The notes beneath the pieces are model-generated. The model did no database searches. It was not told the DNA's origin and worked only from the letters and a program-made list of their open reading frames with translations. Of a DNA stretch of 64,000 bases, positions 36,607-46,785 are shown one piece after another. The position numbers were made by a program, and so were the translations under genes. Within the stretch, counting starts at the first letter, position 1; each line of letters begins with the position of its first letter. The DNA is from Parerythrobacter_A sp963761775 (GTDB lineage Bacteria > Pseudomonadota > Alphaproteobacteria > Sphingomonadales > Sphingomonadaceae), in the NCBI GenBank assembly GCA_963761775.1, contig CAVXIF010000011.1, positions 372,001 through 436,000 of the forward strand, written 5' to 3'.

Positions 36607-37161
36607 ATGAGACTGACCGAACCAAAATCGAAGATGCCGGGGCCTCGTGCTCCGGCATTTTTCGTTGCAGCCGCCCTGATCGTTTTCGCAATGCCTGCAC
36701 TGGCGCAGCAACAGCCGCTCGTGCCGGGGCAATCTGTGGCGCAACCGCAAATACAGCCACCACCCTCGATCCGCCCGACGCCCAGCCAGCTTGAATTGTC
36801 GAAGATGATCTGGTCGATCATGGCGGCGGTCGATCACGCGAACCAGTCCGGTAATTATTCGGTGTTGCGCGACATTTCCGCGCAGGGTTTTCAGATCCAG
36901 AACAATGCCGCACGCCTGACCGAAATTTTTGCGACCATCCGCAATTCGCGCGCCGACCTGTCCAACGCGCTGCTGGTCCCGCCGACCTATACGCAGGCAC
37001 CCCAGATGATGCGCGAGGACATCTTCCGCGTGCAGGGCCTGTTCCAGATGCGGCCCAGCAGCCTGGCGTTCGACCTGTATTTCCAGTGGGAGCAGGGGCG
37101 ATGGAAGCTGGTCGGTATCGATTTGCAGCCGCTGGAGATGATTCCCGGAGCGGCGGGCTAG
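36607..37161 (+). CDS. Secreted hypothetical protein downstream of the adhesin
   Basis: 184 residues with an N-terminal signal peptide ending near PALAQ (about residue 33). Following a Gln/Pro-rich segment is a helical region and a C-terminal strand pair (LAFDLYFQWEQGRWKLVGID) like NTF2/SnoaL-type or DUF4019-like folds, by pattern only. 18 bp after the adhesin stop, so probably in the same transcript. May help adhesin folding or export; that is inference from position. Confidence 0.75.
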   Translation: MRLTEPKSKMPGPRAPAFFVAAALIVFAMPALAQQQPLVPGQSVAQPQIQPPPSIRPTPSQLELSKMIWSIMAAVDHANQSGNYSVLRDISAQGFQIQNNAARLTEIFATIRNSRADLSNALLVPPTYTQAPQMMREDIFRVQGLFQMRPSSLAFDLYFQWEQGRWKLVGIDLQPLEMIPGAAG

Positions 37162-37168
37162 GCGCTTT

Positions 37169-38551
37169 CTATCCGTGCCCGGCTGCAACCGGATGCGGAC
37201 CAAGCGCGCAGCCCATCGCCCTGATCGCATCGACCTTGCGATATAGCGGCCGCCAGTCATCCTTGCGGTCAACGGCGTCCCAGATGGCTTCGACTTCGTC
37301 GATGAGGATCGATTCCGGCTCGCCATCCCAATAGGAATCGTCGCTCTCGACAGGTGTCAGGTCGGCAAGCGCCTCGCGCAGCGCGCCATCGGTATCCCGT
37401 CCGCCGCGATGGACATGAAAGAACCGGTCGGGCGACACGCCGCTGGCGCGCATCTGCGCCTCGCTGGCGGCGACGATCCGTCCGTTCGTTTCCGCATCGC
37501 CCGGCTCTACCCCAAGCCGCCAGCACCAGCGTTGTCCGATAGCCTCCATGTAAAGGGGGCCGAACCGGTCCAGCGCCGCGATCAGCGGTGGCGCGTCCGA
37601 CAGCGCACGCAAGGCGACCGCCAGTTGCCCGCAATTCCAGTGTACCGCCTCGGGCTGGCGACCGAATGCATAAAGGCCCTGGTGATCGAAATAGGCAGCA
37701 GTGAATGCGGCGTCCCAGCGCGGCAGCCAGCGCCACGGCCCGTAATCGAAGCTCTCGCCGGAGATATTCATGTTGTCTGTGTTCAGCACACCGTGGACGA
37801 ACCCCGCGACCATCCAGCTTGCGGCCAGATCGGCCGAGCGTTCCACCACCTGATGCAGCAACCGCACCGCGGCTTCGTCGCCACCGGCGGCATTGGCAGG
37901 CGGGAGCGGTCCGGGAAACTGCGTCAGGCAATAGTCCACCAGTTGCGCCATGTTTTCGGTTTGCTCCAGAGCGAGTAGCCGCTGGAACGTGCCGAAGCGG
38001 ATATGGCCGTGGCTCAACCTGGTCATTACGGCGGAGCGGGTGGGCGATGGTTCGTCGCCACGCTGCAACGCCTCGCCGGTTTCCACCACGGCGAGCGTCT
38101 TCGAGGTGTAAACGCCCAAAGCCTCCAGCATTTCGGTGGCCAGTATCTCGCGCACAGCGCCTTTCAAGGTCAGCCGTCCGTCGCCCGACCGGCTGTGCGG
38201 CGTGCGGCCCGACCCCTTCGTGCCGCAATCGAGCAATCGCCCCGTATCGTCGCGCATCTGGGCGAACAGGAAGCCGCGCCCGTCGCCTATGTCGGGGTTG
38301 TAATTGCGGAACTGGTGGCCGTGATAGCGCAGCGCCAGCGGTTGGGGCAGGTTGTCGGGCAAAGCCGCGAAGCGCCCGAAATGCGCGATTTTTTCCGATT
38401 CCGACAGAGTGTCCAGGCCGATACTGGCGGCGGCACGTTCGTTCCAGTATCGCAAGCGCGTCTGCGGGAATTGCGCTGCTTCGACCGGATCGCCCAGCCA
38501 GTCTGCCAGTGAAACGATGGGTGTTTCGGGACGATAGGAGGCGCCGGTCAT
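37169..38551 (-). CDS. selO: Protein adenylyltransferase SelO (YdiU family)
   Basis: 460 residues from ATG 38551. Pseudokinase that AMPylates proteins. Markers: LRYHGHQFRNYNPDIGDGRG, LDCGTKGSGRTPHSRSGDGR (the G-S-G-x-T-P phosphate region with the Lys), VMTRLSHGHIRFGTFQRL and GFVHGVLNTDNMNISGESFDYGP (HGVLNTDNM catalytic-like). Length normal. Divergent from the hydrolase gene; a C-terminal Sec is not encoded. Confidence 0.94.
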   Translation of the reverse strand: MTGASYRPETPIVSLADWLGDPVEAAQFPQTRLRYWNERAAASIGLDTLSESEKIAHFGRFAALPDNLPQPLALRYHGHQFRNYNPDIGDGRGFLFAQMRDDTGRLLDCGTKGSGRTPHSRSGDGRLTLKGAVREILATEMLEALGVYTSKTLAVVETGEALQRGDEPSPTRSAVMTRLSHGHIRFGTFQRLLALEQTENMAQLVDYCLTQFPGPLPPANAAGGDEAAVRLLHQVVERSADLAASWMVAGFVHGVLNTDNMNISGESFDYGPWRWLPRWDAAFTAAYFDHQGLYAFGRQPEAVHWNCGQLAVALRALSDAPPLIAALDRFGPLYMEAIGQRWCWRLGVEPGDAETNGRIVAASEAQMRASGVSPDRFFHVHRGGRDTDGALREALADLTPVESDDSYWDGEPESILIDEVEAIWDAVDRKDDWRPLYRKVDAIRAMGCALGPHPVAAGHG

Positions 38552-38610
38552 GCCAAGCGTGTGGCGCGCCACGGTGAAAGCTGCAATGGGAAAGCGGACA
38601 GATAACGGAT

Positions 38611-39505
38611 ATGAACAGCATGACGACGCAGCACGATGACGAGCGGCATTACAGCAACGAAACGTGGCCCAGTGCCGAAGGGCTGGCGCTGTATTATCGC
38701 GATTATCCGGCAGCGAGCGTAGCCAAGGAAACGCCAGTCATCTGCCTGCACGGACTGACCCGCAACGGGCGCGATTTCGCCGGTCTGGCCAGCCGGCTTG
38801 CGGCAACCCGCCGCGTGATCGTTCCCGATATGCGCGGACGCGGCAAAAGCGAATATGCTGCGGACCCCGCGACCTACACCCCGCAGACCTATGTCGCCGA
38901 TGTGCTGGCGCTGCTCGACCGGGAAGGCATTTCGCGCGCGGCGTTTATCGGCACGTCGCTTGGCGGGTTGATGACCATGCTGTTGTCGGCGCAGCAGCCG
39001 GACCGGATCGCGGCAGCGGTGCTGAACGATATCGGCCCCGAAATAGACGCAGCCGGACTGGATCATATTCGCGGGTATGTGGGGCAGGGGCGTAGCTATC
39101 CGACCTGGATTCATGCCGCGCGCGCATTGGAAGATCTGCACGCGGATGCGCATCCTGCATTCGAACTGGAAGACTGGCTGGCGATGGCCAAGCGGGGGAT
39201 GGACGTGCAGCAGAGCGGGCGCATCGGGTATGATTACGATATGAAAATTGCCGAGCCTTTCGCGCAGGACGAAGGCGCCGCGCCGCCTGACCTGTGGCCC
39301 GCGTTCGAAAGTCTGGACGGCAAACCGGTGCTGTTGGTGCGCGGTGCTTTGTCGAACCTGCTCTCGCCTGAAACCTACGCCAGGATGCAGGCGCGCCTGC
39401 GCGGCGCAGCGGCGGTTACGGTGCCCGACATCGGCCATGCCCCCTTGCTGACCGAGCCAGTCTGCGCTTGCTGCCATCGAAGCGTTGCTGGCCGATATTG
39501 CATGA
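38611..39505 (+). CDS. Alpha/beta-fold hydrolase, one frameshift
   Basis: About 297 residues after removing an extra base near 39457; the correct stop is TGA 39503-39505. Motifs: VICLHGLTRNG oxyanion-hole region, VPDMRGRGKS, nucleophile elbow GTSLGG (Ser about 115) and His in DIGHAPLL (about 273). The position where I expect the catalytic Asp, in LVRGALSNLLSPE, is Asn249 here. If the base is not removed, this gene reads straight through into the glycosyltransferase, making a false 679-residue fusion. Substrate unknown. Confidence 0.88.
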
Positions 39506-40650
39506 GCGCGAAGCGGGAAAAGGCGGCGCGCATCCTGCATCTGCATTCCACATTTGCGGCGGGCGGCAAGGAACTGCGTTCGGTCCAGATCATGAATGCC
39601 TTGGGCAAGCAGGCGCAGCATACGATCGTGTCCGCCGATCCTTCGCAACTCGCCGCCAAGGCGCATATTGCGCGCGGTGTGAAGGCGAGCTTTCCGACCG
39701 ATTTTCCATCGCTGCGCGGTCGCCCTACGCCAGGACGGCTGAACCGTATCGCCCGCGCGATGAAGCCGTTCGACTTGGTGCTTACCTACAACTGGGGCGC
39801 AATGGATGCAGTGATGGCGCACACGCTGTTCCGCGAGCACCTCGGCTTGCCAGCGCTGGTGCATCACGAGGACGGGTTCAACGAGGACGAGCGCGACGGA
39901 CTGAAGACGACACGCAACTGGTATCGGCGGATCGCGCTGGGCAGGGCGTCGGGATTGGTCGTGCCGTCCGAAACGCTGGAGGAGATCGCGCTGGAAACCT
40001 GGCAACAACCGCTGGGCCGGGTGAAGCGCATTGCCAACGGGATCGATACCCGCGCCTTTGCCAGGAAGCCGAAGCCCGATGCGCTGCGCGGTGTCATCAA
40101 GCGGCGCGAGGAGCGCTGGGTGGGCACGTTGGCGGGCCTGCGCCGGGTCAAGAACCTGCCCGCACTTGTGCGCGCGTTCAGGACGCTGCCCGAACCGTGG
40201 CAACTTGTGATTGTGGGCGAGGGACCGGAAGAGGCCGCTATTCGCGACGAAGCGAACCGGCTCGATATCGGACACCGTGTCCATCTTCCCGGCTTTGTGC
40301 CCGATCCGGCGCGGTTTGTCGGGCTGTTCGATATTTTTGCGCTGTCGTCGGAGACCGAGCAGTTTCCAATCTCGGTCGTGGAGGCGATGGCGGCCGGTCG
40401 TCCGGTGGTCGCGCCCGATGTCGGTGATGTGGCAGACATGATCGCGCCCGCCAACACGCCCTTCGTCATTCCCGCCGGTGACGACAGCGCGCTCGCATCG
40501 GCGCTCGAAAGGCTCGCCGCCGACGATGCTTTGCGCAAAGCGGTGGGCGAGGAAAACCGTCAGCGTGCCGTTGCGGAATATGACGAGCGCCGTATGCTCG
40601 ACACATATCGCCGGCTTTACGGTTCCGCGATGGGCCGCACGCTCGCCTGA
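39502..40650 (+). CDS. Glycosyltransferase family 4
   Basis: 382 residues from ATG 39502, overlapping the hydrolase TGA. GT-B fold: N-terminal LHLHSTFAAGGKELRS, HHEDGFNEDERDG, then the C-terminal nucleotide-sugar domain with RVKRIANGIDTRAF, GTLAGLRRVKNLPALVRAF, VIVGEGPEEA, and the E-x7-E region SVVEAMAAGRPVVAPDVGD. Probably involved in cell-surface glycan or lipid glycosylation; acceptor unknown. Confidence 0.9.
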   Translation: MSAKREKAARILHLHSTFAAGGKELRSVQIMNALGKQAQHTIVSADPSQLAAKAHIARGVKASFPTDFPSLRGRPTPGRLNRIARAMKPFDLVLTYNWGAMDAVMAHTLFREHLGLPALVHHEDGFNEDERDGLKTTRNWYRRIALGRASGLVVPSETLEEIALETWQQPLGRVKRIANGIDTRAFARKPKPDALRGVIKRREERWVGTLAGLRRVKNLPALVRAFRTLPEPWQLVIVGEGPEEAAIRDEANRLDIGHRVHLPGFVPDPARFVGLFDIFALSSETEQFPISVVEAMAAGRPVVAPDVGDVADMIAPANTPFVIPAGDDSALASALERLAADDALRKAVGEENRQRAVAEYDERRMLDTYRRLYGSAMGRTLA

Positions 40651-40766
40651 CGGCTTCAGTCCGTATTCACGCGCGGCGCGCGAAGAATTGCATCCTTGCC
40701 ATCATCGGTTAAAGACGCGCGCACAGTCTTTTTCCGCCAACTATTGCAGACAGGAAGCGCCCCCGC

Positions 40767-41587
40767 GTGGCCCTACCCCCGACAAATACCTCGCAACACC
40801 TCCCGCGACGACGAAACCGCGTGACGACGATCGAAAGGCGAAGCGCAAAGCCGCGGAAGACGAAGTGCTGCTGCGCGAGATAGACGATGCCGTGCGGCAG
40901 GATCGCTATACGGACTTTGCGAAAAACTACGGGCGTATCGTCATCGCGGTGCTGGTCATCGGCCTGCTGGCTTTTGCCGCCTATCTGTATTGGGACAGCC
41001 AGCGCGAAGCCGCGATGGAGGCAGATAGCGAGGCGCTGGTCGGCGCGCTCGACCAGCTGGAGGCAGGCAACCTGCAAACGGCGGACGGTCAGCTCGATAC
41101 GCTGATTGCCGAGGGCGAGGGACTGGCGGCAATCAATGCGCAGATGTTGAAAGCGGGCATTGCGCAGCAGGACGGGCGCAATGCCGATGCGGCGAAGCTG
41201 TATGCGGCGGTCGCGGCCAATGGCGATGCGCCCCAGGCGCTGCGCGAACTGGCGACGGTGCGCGATGTGGCGGCACGGTTCGATACGATGAAGCCTGCTG
41301 ATATCGTCGCGGCGCTGGAGCCGCTGGCCAAGCCGGACCGCCCGTTCTTCGGCAGCGCGGGCGAAATGCTGGCCATGACGTATCTCGATCAGGACAAGGA
41401 TGCGCAGGCGGGGGCGCTGTTTGCATCGATTGCCAAGGCGGACGACGTGCCGGAAAGCCTGCGTTCGCGTGCGCGCCAGATGGCGGGATTGCTGGGCGTG
41501 GATGCAATCGTGGATGTCGATGAGATAATGGAAGAGCTGGCCGTGCCAGCGGGCGAACCGGGTAATGCTCCTGCCGCCGCACAATAA
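40767..41587 (+). CDS. YfgM-like tetratricopeptide membrane protein, probable frameshifts near the start
   Basis: About 270 residues. The clear part (from about 40830) reads AAEDEVLLREIDDAVRQDRY, one membrane helix (IVIAVLVIGLLAFAAYLYW) and a TPR-like periplasmic domain. The start is unclear: GTG 40767 (VALPPT...) is in another frame, and two extra bases at about 40795-40825 would join them through SRDDETA. YfgM binds SecYEG and periplasmic chaperones; yfgM directly upstream of bamB is a conserved order. C-terminus ends at 41587. Confidence 0.75.
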
Positions 41588-41636
41588 GGCCACCGTTGCG
41601 CCGATGCACGCGATGGGCCGATAGAGGATTTTGGAT

Positions 41637-42980
41637 ATGCGTTTCTACCAAGGCTTTCTCGCACGGGCTGCCATTTCCGTTGGCGCTGCTCTGGCACTGT
41701 CGGGTTGCGGCATCATTGGCGGCAATAGCGAGCCGAAGACCACGCCGACGACGGGCGACCGCGTTCCGGTCCTCTCGCGCATCCAGACCGGCGCACAGAT
41801 CGACCAGGCGCTGCAATCCGTTGCGGTTGTGCTGCCGCCTGCGCGCGCAAATGCCGAATGGGCGCAGAATGGCGGCAATGCGGGCAAGTCCAACGGGCAC
41901 CTCGCAATTTCCGATAATCCGTCCCCCGCCTGGACCGCGCAGGTTGCCGGGTCCAGCAATCGCAGGCGGCTTGCGGCGGCACCGGTTATCGGCGGTGGCG
42001 GGCTGTATGCGGTCGGCACGGACGGCGTCGTCAACGCCTTCGATGCGCAGAGCGGCGCGCGGCGCTGGACCTATCGCCTGCCGATGGCCGAGGGGTTGTC
42101 CGCAGCGGCCTTCGGGGGCGGGGCAAGTTACGACAACGGCCGTGTCTATGCGACCAGCGGCACCGGACAGGTCGTGGCGCTGGATGCGACGAACGGGTCG
42201 GAAATCTGGTCGGTTACGCCCGCCGGGCCGCTACGCGGATCGCCTACGATTGCATTCAACTCGGTGTTCGTGATGACGCAGGACAACCAGATCCACGCGC
42301 TGGATGTAACCGACGGCAAAACACTATGGCGCGAATCGGGATCGACGGCGCAGGCGGGTGTATTCGGCGTCGCTGCGCCTGCTGCCGGACAGGGCACCGT
42401 CGTTGCCGGATACAGCTCGGGCGAGCTGGTCGCATATCGCTATGAAAACGGTCGCACGCTGTGGTCCGATGCGCTTGCGCTGACGTCCATCTCGACATCC
42501 GTTGGCTCGCTCTACGATATCGACGCCGATCCGATTATCGACGATGGCCGTGTATATGCGCTGGGGCAGGGCGGTCGCATGGCGGCGTACGAGCTGGTCA
42601 CCGGGCAACGCGCGTGGGAGCTGAACGTCGCGGGGATTTCGACCCCGGCGATTGCGGGCGAGTGGATTTTCGCGCTGACCGACGATGCGCGCCTGCTCGC
42701 CATTGCGCGCACGACGGGCAAGGTGCGCTGGATCAGCCAGCTGCAACGCTTCCGCAACGAGAAGAAGAAAAAGAACCCGATATTCTGGACCGGTCCGGTG
42801 CTGGCGGGCAATTCGCTATGGGCGGCGAGCACCGAAGGCGAGCTGCACAAGGTTAGCGTGGGGGAGGGGTCGTCCGCCCTTTATCGCGATCTGGGCGCTG
42901 CGGTCTCGCTCCCGCCGGTGGTCGCCAACAATACGCTGTACGTACTGGACGATAGTGGGCGCATCCACGCCTTCCGTTAA
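41637..42980 (+). CDS. bamB: Outer membrane assembly lipoprotein BamB
   Basis: 447 residues from ATG 41637 (ribosome site AGAGGA). Signal peptide and lipobox LALSGC (Cys24). The rest is an eight-blade beta-propeller with PQQ-like repeats (GGGLYAVGTDGVVNAFDAQ, GRVYATSGTGQVVALDA, WRESGSTAQ, YVLDDSGRIHAF). A subunit of the BAM complex that inserts outer-membrane proteins, including autotransporters such as the one at 33.4 kb. Follows yfgM after 49 bp. Confidence 0.95.
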   Translation: MRFYQGFLARAAISVGAALALSGCGIIGGNSEPKTTPTTGDRVPVLSRIQTGAQIDQALQSVAVVLPPARANAEWAQNGGNAGKSNGHLAISDNPSPAWTAQVAGSSNRRRLAAAPVIGGGGLYAVGTDGVVNAFDAQSGARRWTYRLPMAEGLSAAAFGGGASYDNGRVYATSGTGQVVALDATNGSEIWSVTPAGPLRGSPTIAFNSVFVMTQDNQIHALDVTDGKTLWRESGSTAQAGVFGVAAPAAGQGTVVAGYSSGELVAYRYENGRTLWSDALALTSISTSVGSLYDIDADPIIDDGRVYALGQGGRMAAYELVTGQRAWELNVAGISTPAIAGEWIFALTDDARLLAIARTTGKVRWISQLQRFRNEKKKKNPIFWTGPVLAGNSLWAASTEGELHKVSVGEGSSALYRDLGAAVSLPPVVANNTLYVLDDSGRIHAFR

Positions 42981-43066
42981 AAGGTGACGTGCCGCCCGTC
43001 CCGCTGCGGGATGCGGTCATTGTCGTTACCGACACCTTAACCTCTCGCGCGCTACGGCTGACCGCC

Positions 43067-44426
43067 ATGACCGCGCACGATCATTCGCAATTCGCCACGG
43101 CGACGACGGACCGGCCACCGCCGAGCGATGTTTCGCCGTGGGTCGGACTGGTCGGACTGGCCGGGCTGTTTGCGTGGATCGCGTTCTGCCGCAACTATCC
43201 CGCTATCGCCATGGCACTGGACTTGTCCGGCCCGCGCGAAGTGATGTCCGGCCCCTACGCCTCGCTGGTCGCGCTGCTGTGTGCCGCACTACCGATGGTG
43301 GCGTGGTCGGTGTTGGTGGACAAGGTCCATCGCAATCCGTCTACCGGCATTGCCTGGGGCGAGGGACGGGCGTGGGGCGCGGACTGGCGCACCTCCGCTC
43401 ACCAAGATCATCGGGCTCTGGGCGACTTTCGCGGTGATCGCGGCGCTCTACTGCATAGCCCGCTGGTACTGGGGCGGAGCGTATCTGTTCGCCATGAAGG
43501 TATTGAGCGCGGCCATCATTCCGATCGCCATCGCCACGGTGCCCTATGTGCTGTGGATCGACCGCTACATGAAGCAGCCGCGCGATGCGGCGTGGCACTT
43601 CGGCGCCCTGCTGACGCGGCAATCGGGGTGGGAGCGCGACACCATTGCCAAGCACTGGCGCGCGTGGATCATCAAGGGCTTCTTCACCGCCTTCATGCTG
43701 TCGATTATTCCGGGCGGTTTCGCTTTCATCGTCGAGCATGACCTCGCCGATATCGCCTCCAACCCGGTAGTACTGGCGGCGCTGTGTATCGAGCTATTGT
43801 TCGTGATCGACGTACAGATCGGCACGGTCGGCTATCTGCTGACCATGCGCCCGCTGGACGCGCATATCCGCAGCGGCAACCCGTTATTGGCGGGCTGGAT
43901 CGCGGCGCTGGCCTGTTACCCGCCGCTGGCATGGGGCATCATGGGCGATAACGGCATTTTCAACTACCATGTGAACACGCGCGGCTGGGATATCTGGCTG
44001 GCGGACAGCACGATTGCGCTGACGTTCTGGGGCGCGATGCTGGTGGCGCTGACGGCGATATATGCCTGGGCGACGGTGGCGTTCGGCATCCGCTTTTCGA
44101 ACCTGACCTATCGCGGCGTCATCACAAACGGACCGTATCGGTTCACACGTCATCCGGCCTATCTGAGCAAGAACCTGTTCTGGTGGTGCGCGACGATGCC
44201 GTTCTTCGTGGTCGGCGCATCGCCGGTGGATGCCATTCGCAACACTGCGTTTCTGGCCTGTATCAGTGCACTATATTACTGGCGCGCGCGAACGGAAGAG
44301 GCACATCTGCTCGCCGAGGATCCGAAATACCGCGCGTATTACGACTGGATGGCGCGACACGGCGTCATCACGTCGCGGATCGAGCGGGTGGCGCGGAAGT
44401 TTAGGCCCAAACCGGTTTCTGCCTAA
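43067..44426 (+). CDS. Isoprenylcysteine carboxyl methyltransferase-like membrane protein, one frameshift
   Basis: About 452 residues after removing an extra base near 43395. Around ten hydrophobic segments; the C-terminal GPYRFTRHPAYLSKNLFWW is the ICMT/PEMT-type SAM-binding and methyl-transfer motif, and EEAHLLAEDPKYRAYY follows it. The N-terminal half is a distinct multi-helix domain. Family assignment is reliable, the substrate is not. Frame moves from 2 to 3 at GACTGGCGCACCTCC. Convergent with gshA. Confidence 0.82.
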
Positions 44427-44443
44427 AGTTTCAAAGCGCCGTT

Positions 44444-45816
44444 TTAAAAACTATATTTATAAACTCGATTGATGTCACCGCCCCATTCGCCGTGATATTT
44501 ATCCAGCAACCGCTGGGCGGGCACCTTGCCGCTGGCCACAATCTCGTCCAGCGTTTCCAGGAAACCCGTTTCGTTGTCGCCGCTGGCATTCAGGCGCGCG
44601 CGTGACACCAAACCGGCGCGGGCGATGAACAGCACCTCGCGCGCCAGTTCCTGCAAGCGCCGCCCACCCGGTATTTTCGCGTCCAGCCCCTCGGCAGGGA
44701 CGGTGTTGCGAAGCGCCTCGCGCTCTTCCATCGTCCAGTCCTTGACCAGGTCCCACGCCGCATCGAGCGCGCCCTGATCGTAGAGCAGGCCGACCCAGAA
44801 GGCGGGCAGCGCGCAGATACGGCTCCACGGCCCGCCATCGGCCCCGCGCATCTCCAGGAAGCTCTTGAGACGCACTTCGGGGAAGGCGGTGGACAGGTGA
44901 TCCCACCAATCGCCTTCGCGCGGCTTCTCGCCCGGTAGGACCGCGAGCTCGCCGCGCAAAAAGTCGCGGAAGCTGTGTCCGGCGGCGTCGATATATTTCC
45001 CGTCGCGGAATACGAAATACATCGGCACATCGAGCATGTAATCGACCCAGCGTTCATAGCCGAAGCCGTCTTCGAACACGAAGGGCAGCATCCCGGTGCG
45101 ATGCGGGTCGGTGTCCGACCAGATATGGCTTCGATACGAAAGGTAACCGTTCGGCTTGCCTTCGGTGAAGGGCGAATTGGCGAACAGCGCGGTAGCCAGC
45201 GGCTGCAAGGCGAGGCCGGTGCGGAACTTCTTCACCATGTCCGCTTCGCTGGAATAATCGAGGTTCACCTGGATGGTGCAGGTCCGCAGCATCATGTCCA
45301 GACCGAGCGATCCGACACGTCGGCATATGCGACAGCATGACGTCATAGCGTCCCTTCGGCATGATCGGCAGCTCCGCGCGGCGTCTTGTCGGGCCACATG
45401 CCGAGGCCGAGAAAACCGACGCCGTGTTCCTCGCCAATGGCCTTGACCTGGGCAAGATGGCGGCCGGTTTCGGCGCAGGTTTCATGCAGGTTTTCCAGCG
45501 GCGCACCGCTCAGTTCGAGCTGTCCGGCAGGCTCCAGCGACACCGTGCCGTCGTCTCCCGCCATTGCGATGACCTTGCCGCCTTCCTCCACTGGATGCCA
45601 GCCGAATTGTTGCAAATTCAGCAGGATATCACGGATGCCTGAGGGTTCGTCGTAAGATGGCGCCGCGAAGTCATGACGTCGATACACGAGCTTTTCGTGC
45701 TCGGTGCCAATACGCCATGACGTCACCGGCTTCTCGCCGCCTTGCAGCGGTGCGATCAGCTGGCTGCGATCTTCTATTATCGGTTCGTCGGGCGCGGAGG
45801 CGTTGCGTGTGCTCAT
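44444..45816 (-). CDS. gshA: Glutamate-cysteine ligase (plant-like/GCS2), two frameshifts
   Basis: About 456 residues from ATG 45816 after two extra bases (near 45385 and 45320) are removed. First enzyme of glutathione synthesis. N-terminal part: WRIGTEHEKLVYRR (the E-x-E/H of the Glu/Mg site); the middle, IMPKGRYDVMLSHMPT; and the rest, LDMMLRTCTIQVNLDYSSE, FANSPFTEGKPNGYLS, YERWVDYMLDVPMYFV, all typical of alphaproteobacterial GshA. The gene has no partner gshB here; rsmE is 43 bp upstream, and the two are probably co-transcribed. Confidence 0.9.
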
Positions 45817-45859
45817 GTCTCCAAACGGTAAACACCGCGTTACCGTGTGGGAAGCGTCT

Positions 45860-46617
45860 TTACCTGTCGTCAACCCAATCGCCGCTTGCCGCCATCCACA
45901 GTGCGAGTGACGCCATGACGGCGGTTTCGGCGCGCAATATGCGCGGGCCGAGCGATATGGCGTGCGCATTGGGGTGGTTTTCGAGCGCCTCCCGTTCAAT
46001 CGGATCGAAGCCGCCTTCGGGTCCGGTAACGATGGCAGCGGGGCCAGTATGGTTACCGAAAGTTTGCATGGCGTTCGCGCCACCATCTTCGTCCGCGTAG
46101 AAGAGCTGCTCGTTCTGCAGGCCAGTCGCGCAGGCTTTCGGCCAGCGTCGCGGGACTTTGCAGAACGGGCAACGCGGTGCGCGCGCATTGCTCGGCCGCT
46201 TCGATTACAAGCTGGCGCGCGCGGGCCCCGTTCAGACTGTCGGCCACGCAACGTCGCAAGACAAGCGGCCGGATTTCCGCAACGCCGAGTTCGGTGGCTT
46301 TTTCCAGCACGAGGTCGAAGCGGTCCTTTTTCAGCAATGCGGGGAGGAGCCACAGGTCCGGCGGCGTGTCGCGCGGCCGCAGGCGTTCGGCGGCGGTCCA
46401 GCGTGAGGCGTCGCTTTTCTGTCGAGATGACGGTCGCTGCCCATTCGCCAGTGATGTCGTCGCACAGGATCACGGTGTCGCCTGTTTTTACCCGCATGAC
46501 ACGCAGCAGGTAATGCGCTTGTTGGCCGTCGAGGGTAATGGTGTCGCCAGTCGCAATGCGGTCGGGGACGAACAGGCGCGGGGCGCTCCGTGGTGGCCAG
46601 GCGGGGGTGGCGGGCAT
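45860..46617 (-). CDS. rsmE: 16S rRNA (uracil1498-N3)-methyltransferase, two frameshifts
   Basis: About 251 residues from ATG 46617 when two extra bases (near 46390 and 46115) are removed. SPOUT methyltransferase: N-terminal PUA-like domain (APRLFVPDRI, YLLRVMRVKTGDTV, HYLLRVMR), then KKDRFDLVLEKATELGVAEI, QCARTALPVL, and the C-terminal knot VTGPEGGFDPIEREAL and SLGPRILRAETAVMASLALW (L-G-x-R-I-L-R-A-E-T-A). It methylates U1498. Upstream of gshA and divergent from ubiA, a sphingomonad layout. Confidence 0.9.
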
Positions 46618-46682
46618 GGGTGGCGTATAGGTGAAGGGCGCGGTGGCGTCATCCTTCGTGGTCTTGATCCGTTTGCGTCATT

Positions 46683-46729
46683 CTCAGTCCTTGTCATGCT
46701 GAAACGAGTTCAGGATGACGGGGACTGAG
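46683..46729. repeat. Long intergenic palindrome
   Basis: Two nested stems: outer CTCAGTCC (46683-46690) with GGACTGAG (46722-46729), inner GTCATGCTGAA (46693-46703) with TTCAGGATGAC (46709-46719, one mismatch). It lies in the divergent rsmE/ubiA gap, so it is not a terminator of either gene. GTCATGCTGAA-type palindromes are common intergenic repeats in Sphingomonadales as I recall; related elements are at 56.8-57.2 kb. Confidence 0.75.
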
Positions 46730-46785
46730 CGGTGTATGCCGTCGCTATATGAACGCGCCATCTCCGGAACCCGTCACCACACATC

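Noticed and set aside
34215..37326. Long minus frames opposite the adhesin
   Set aside because: Repeat-derived shadows rich in Arg and Ala.
38611..40650. Hydrolase-glycosyltransferase fusion protein
   Set aside because: Explained by one extra base; each gene has its own natural ends.
42999..43011. TCCCG-CTG-CGGGA hairpin after bamB as terminator
   Set aside because: Stem only 5 bp and no T-run.
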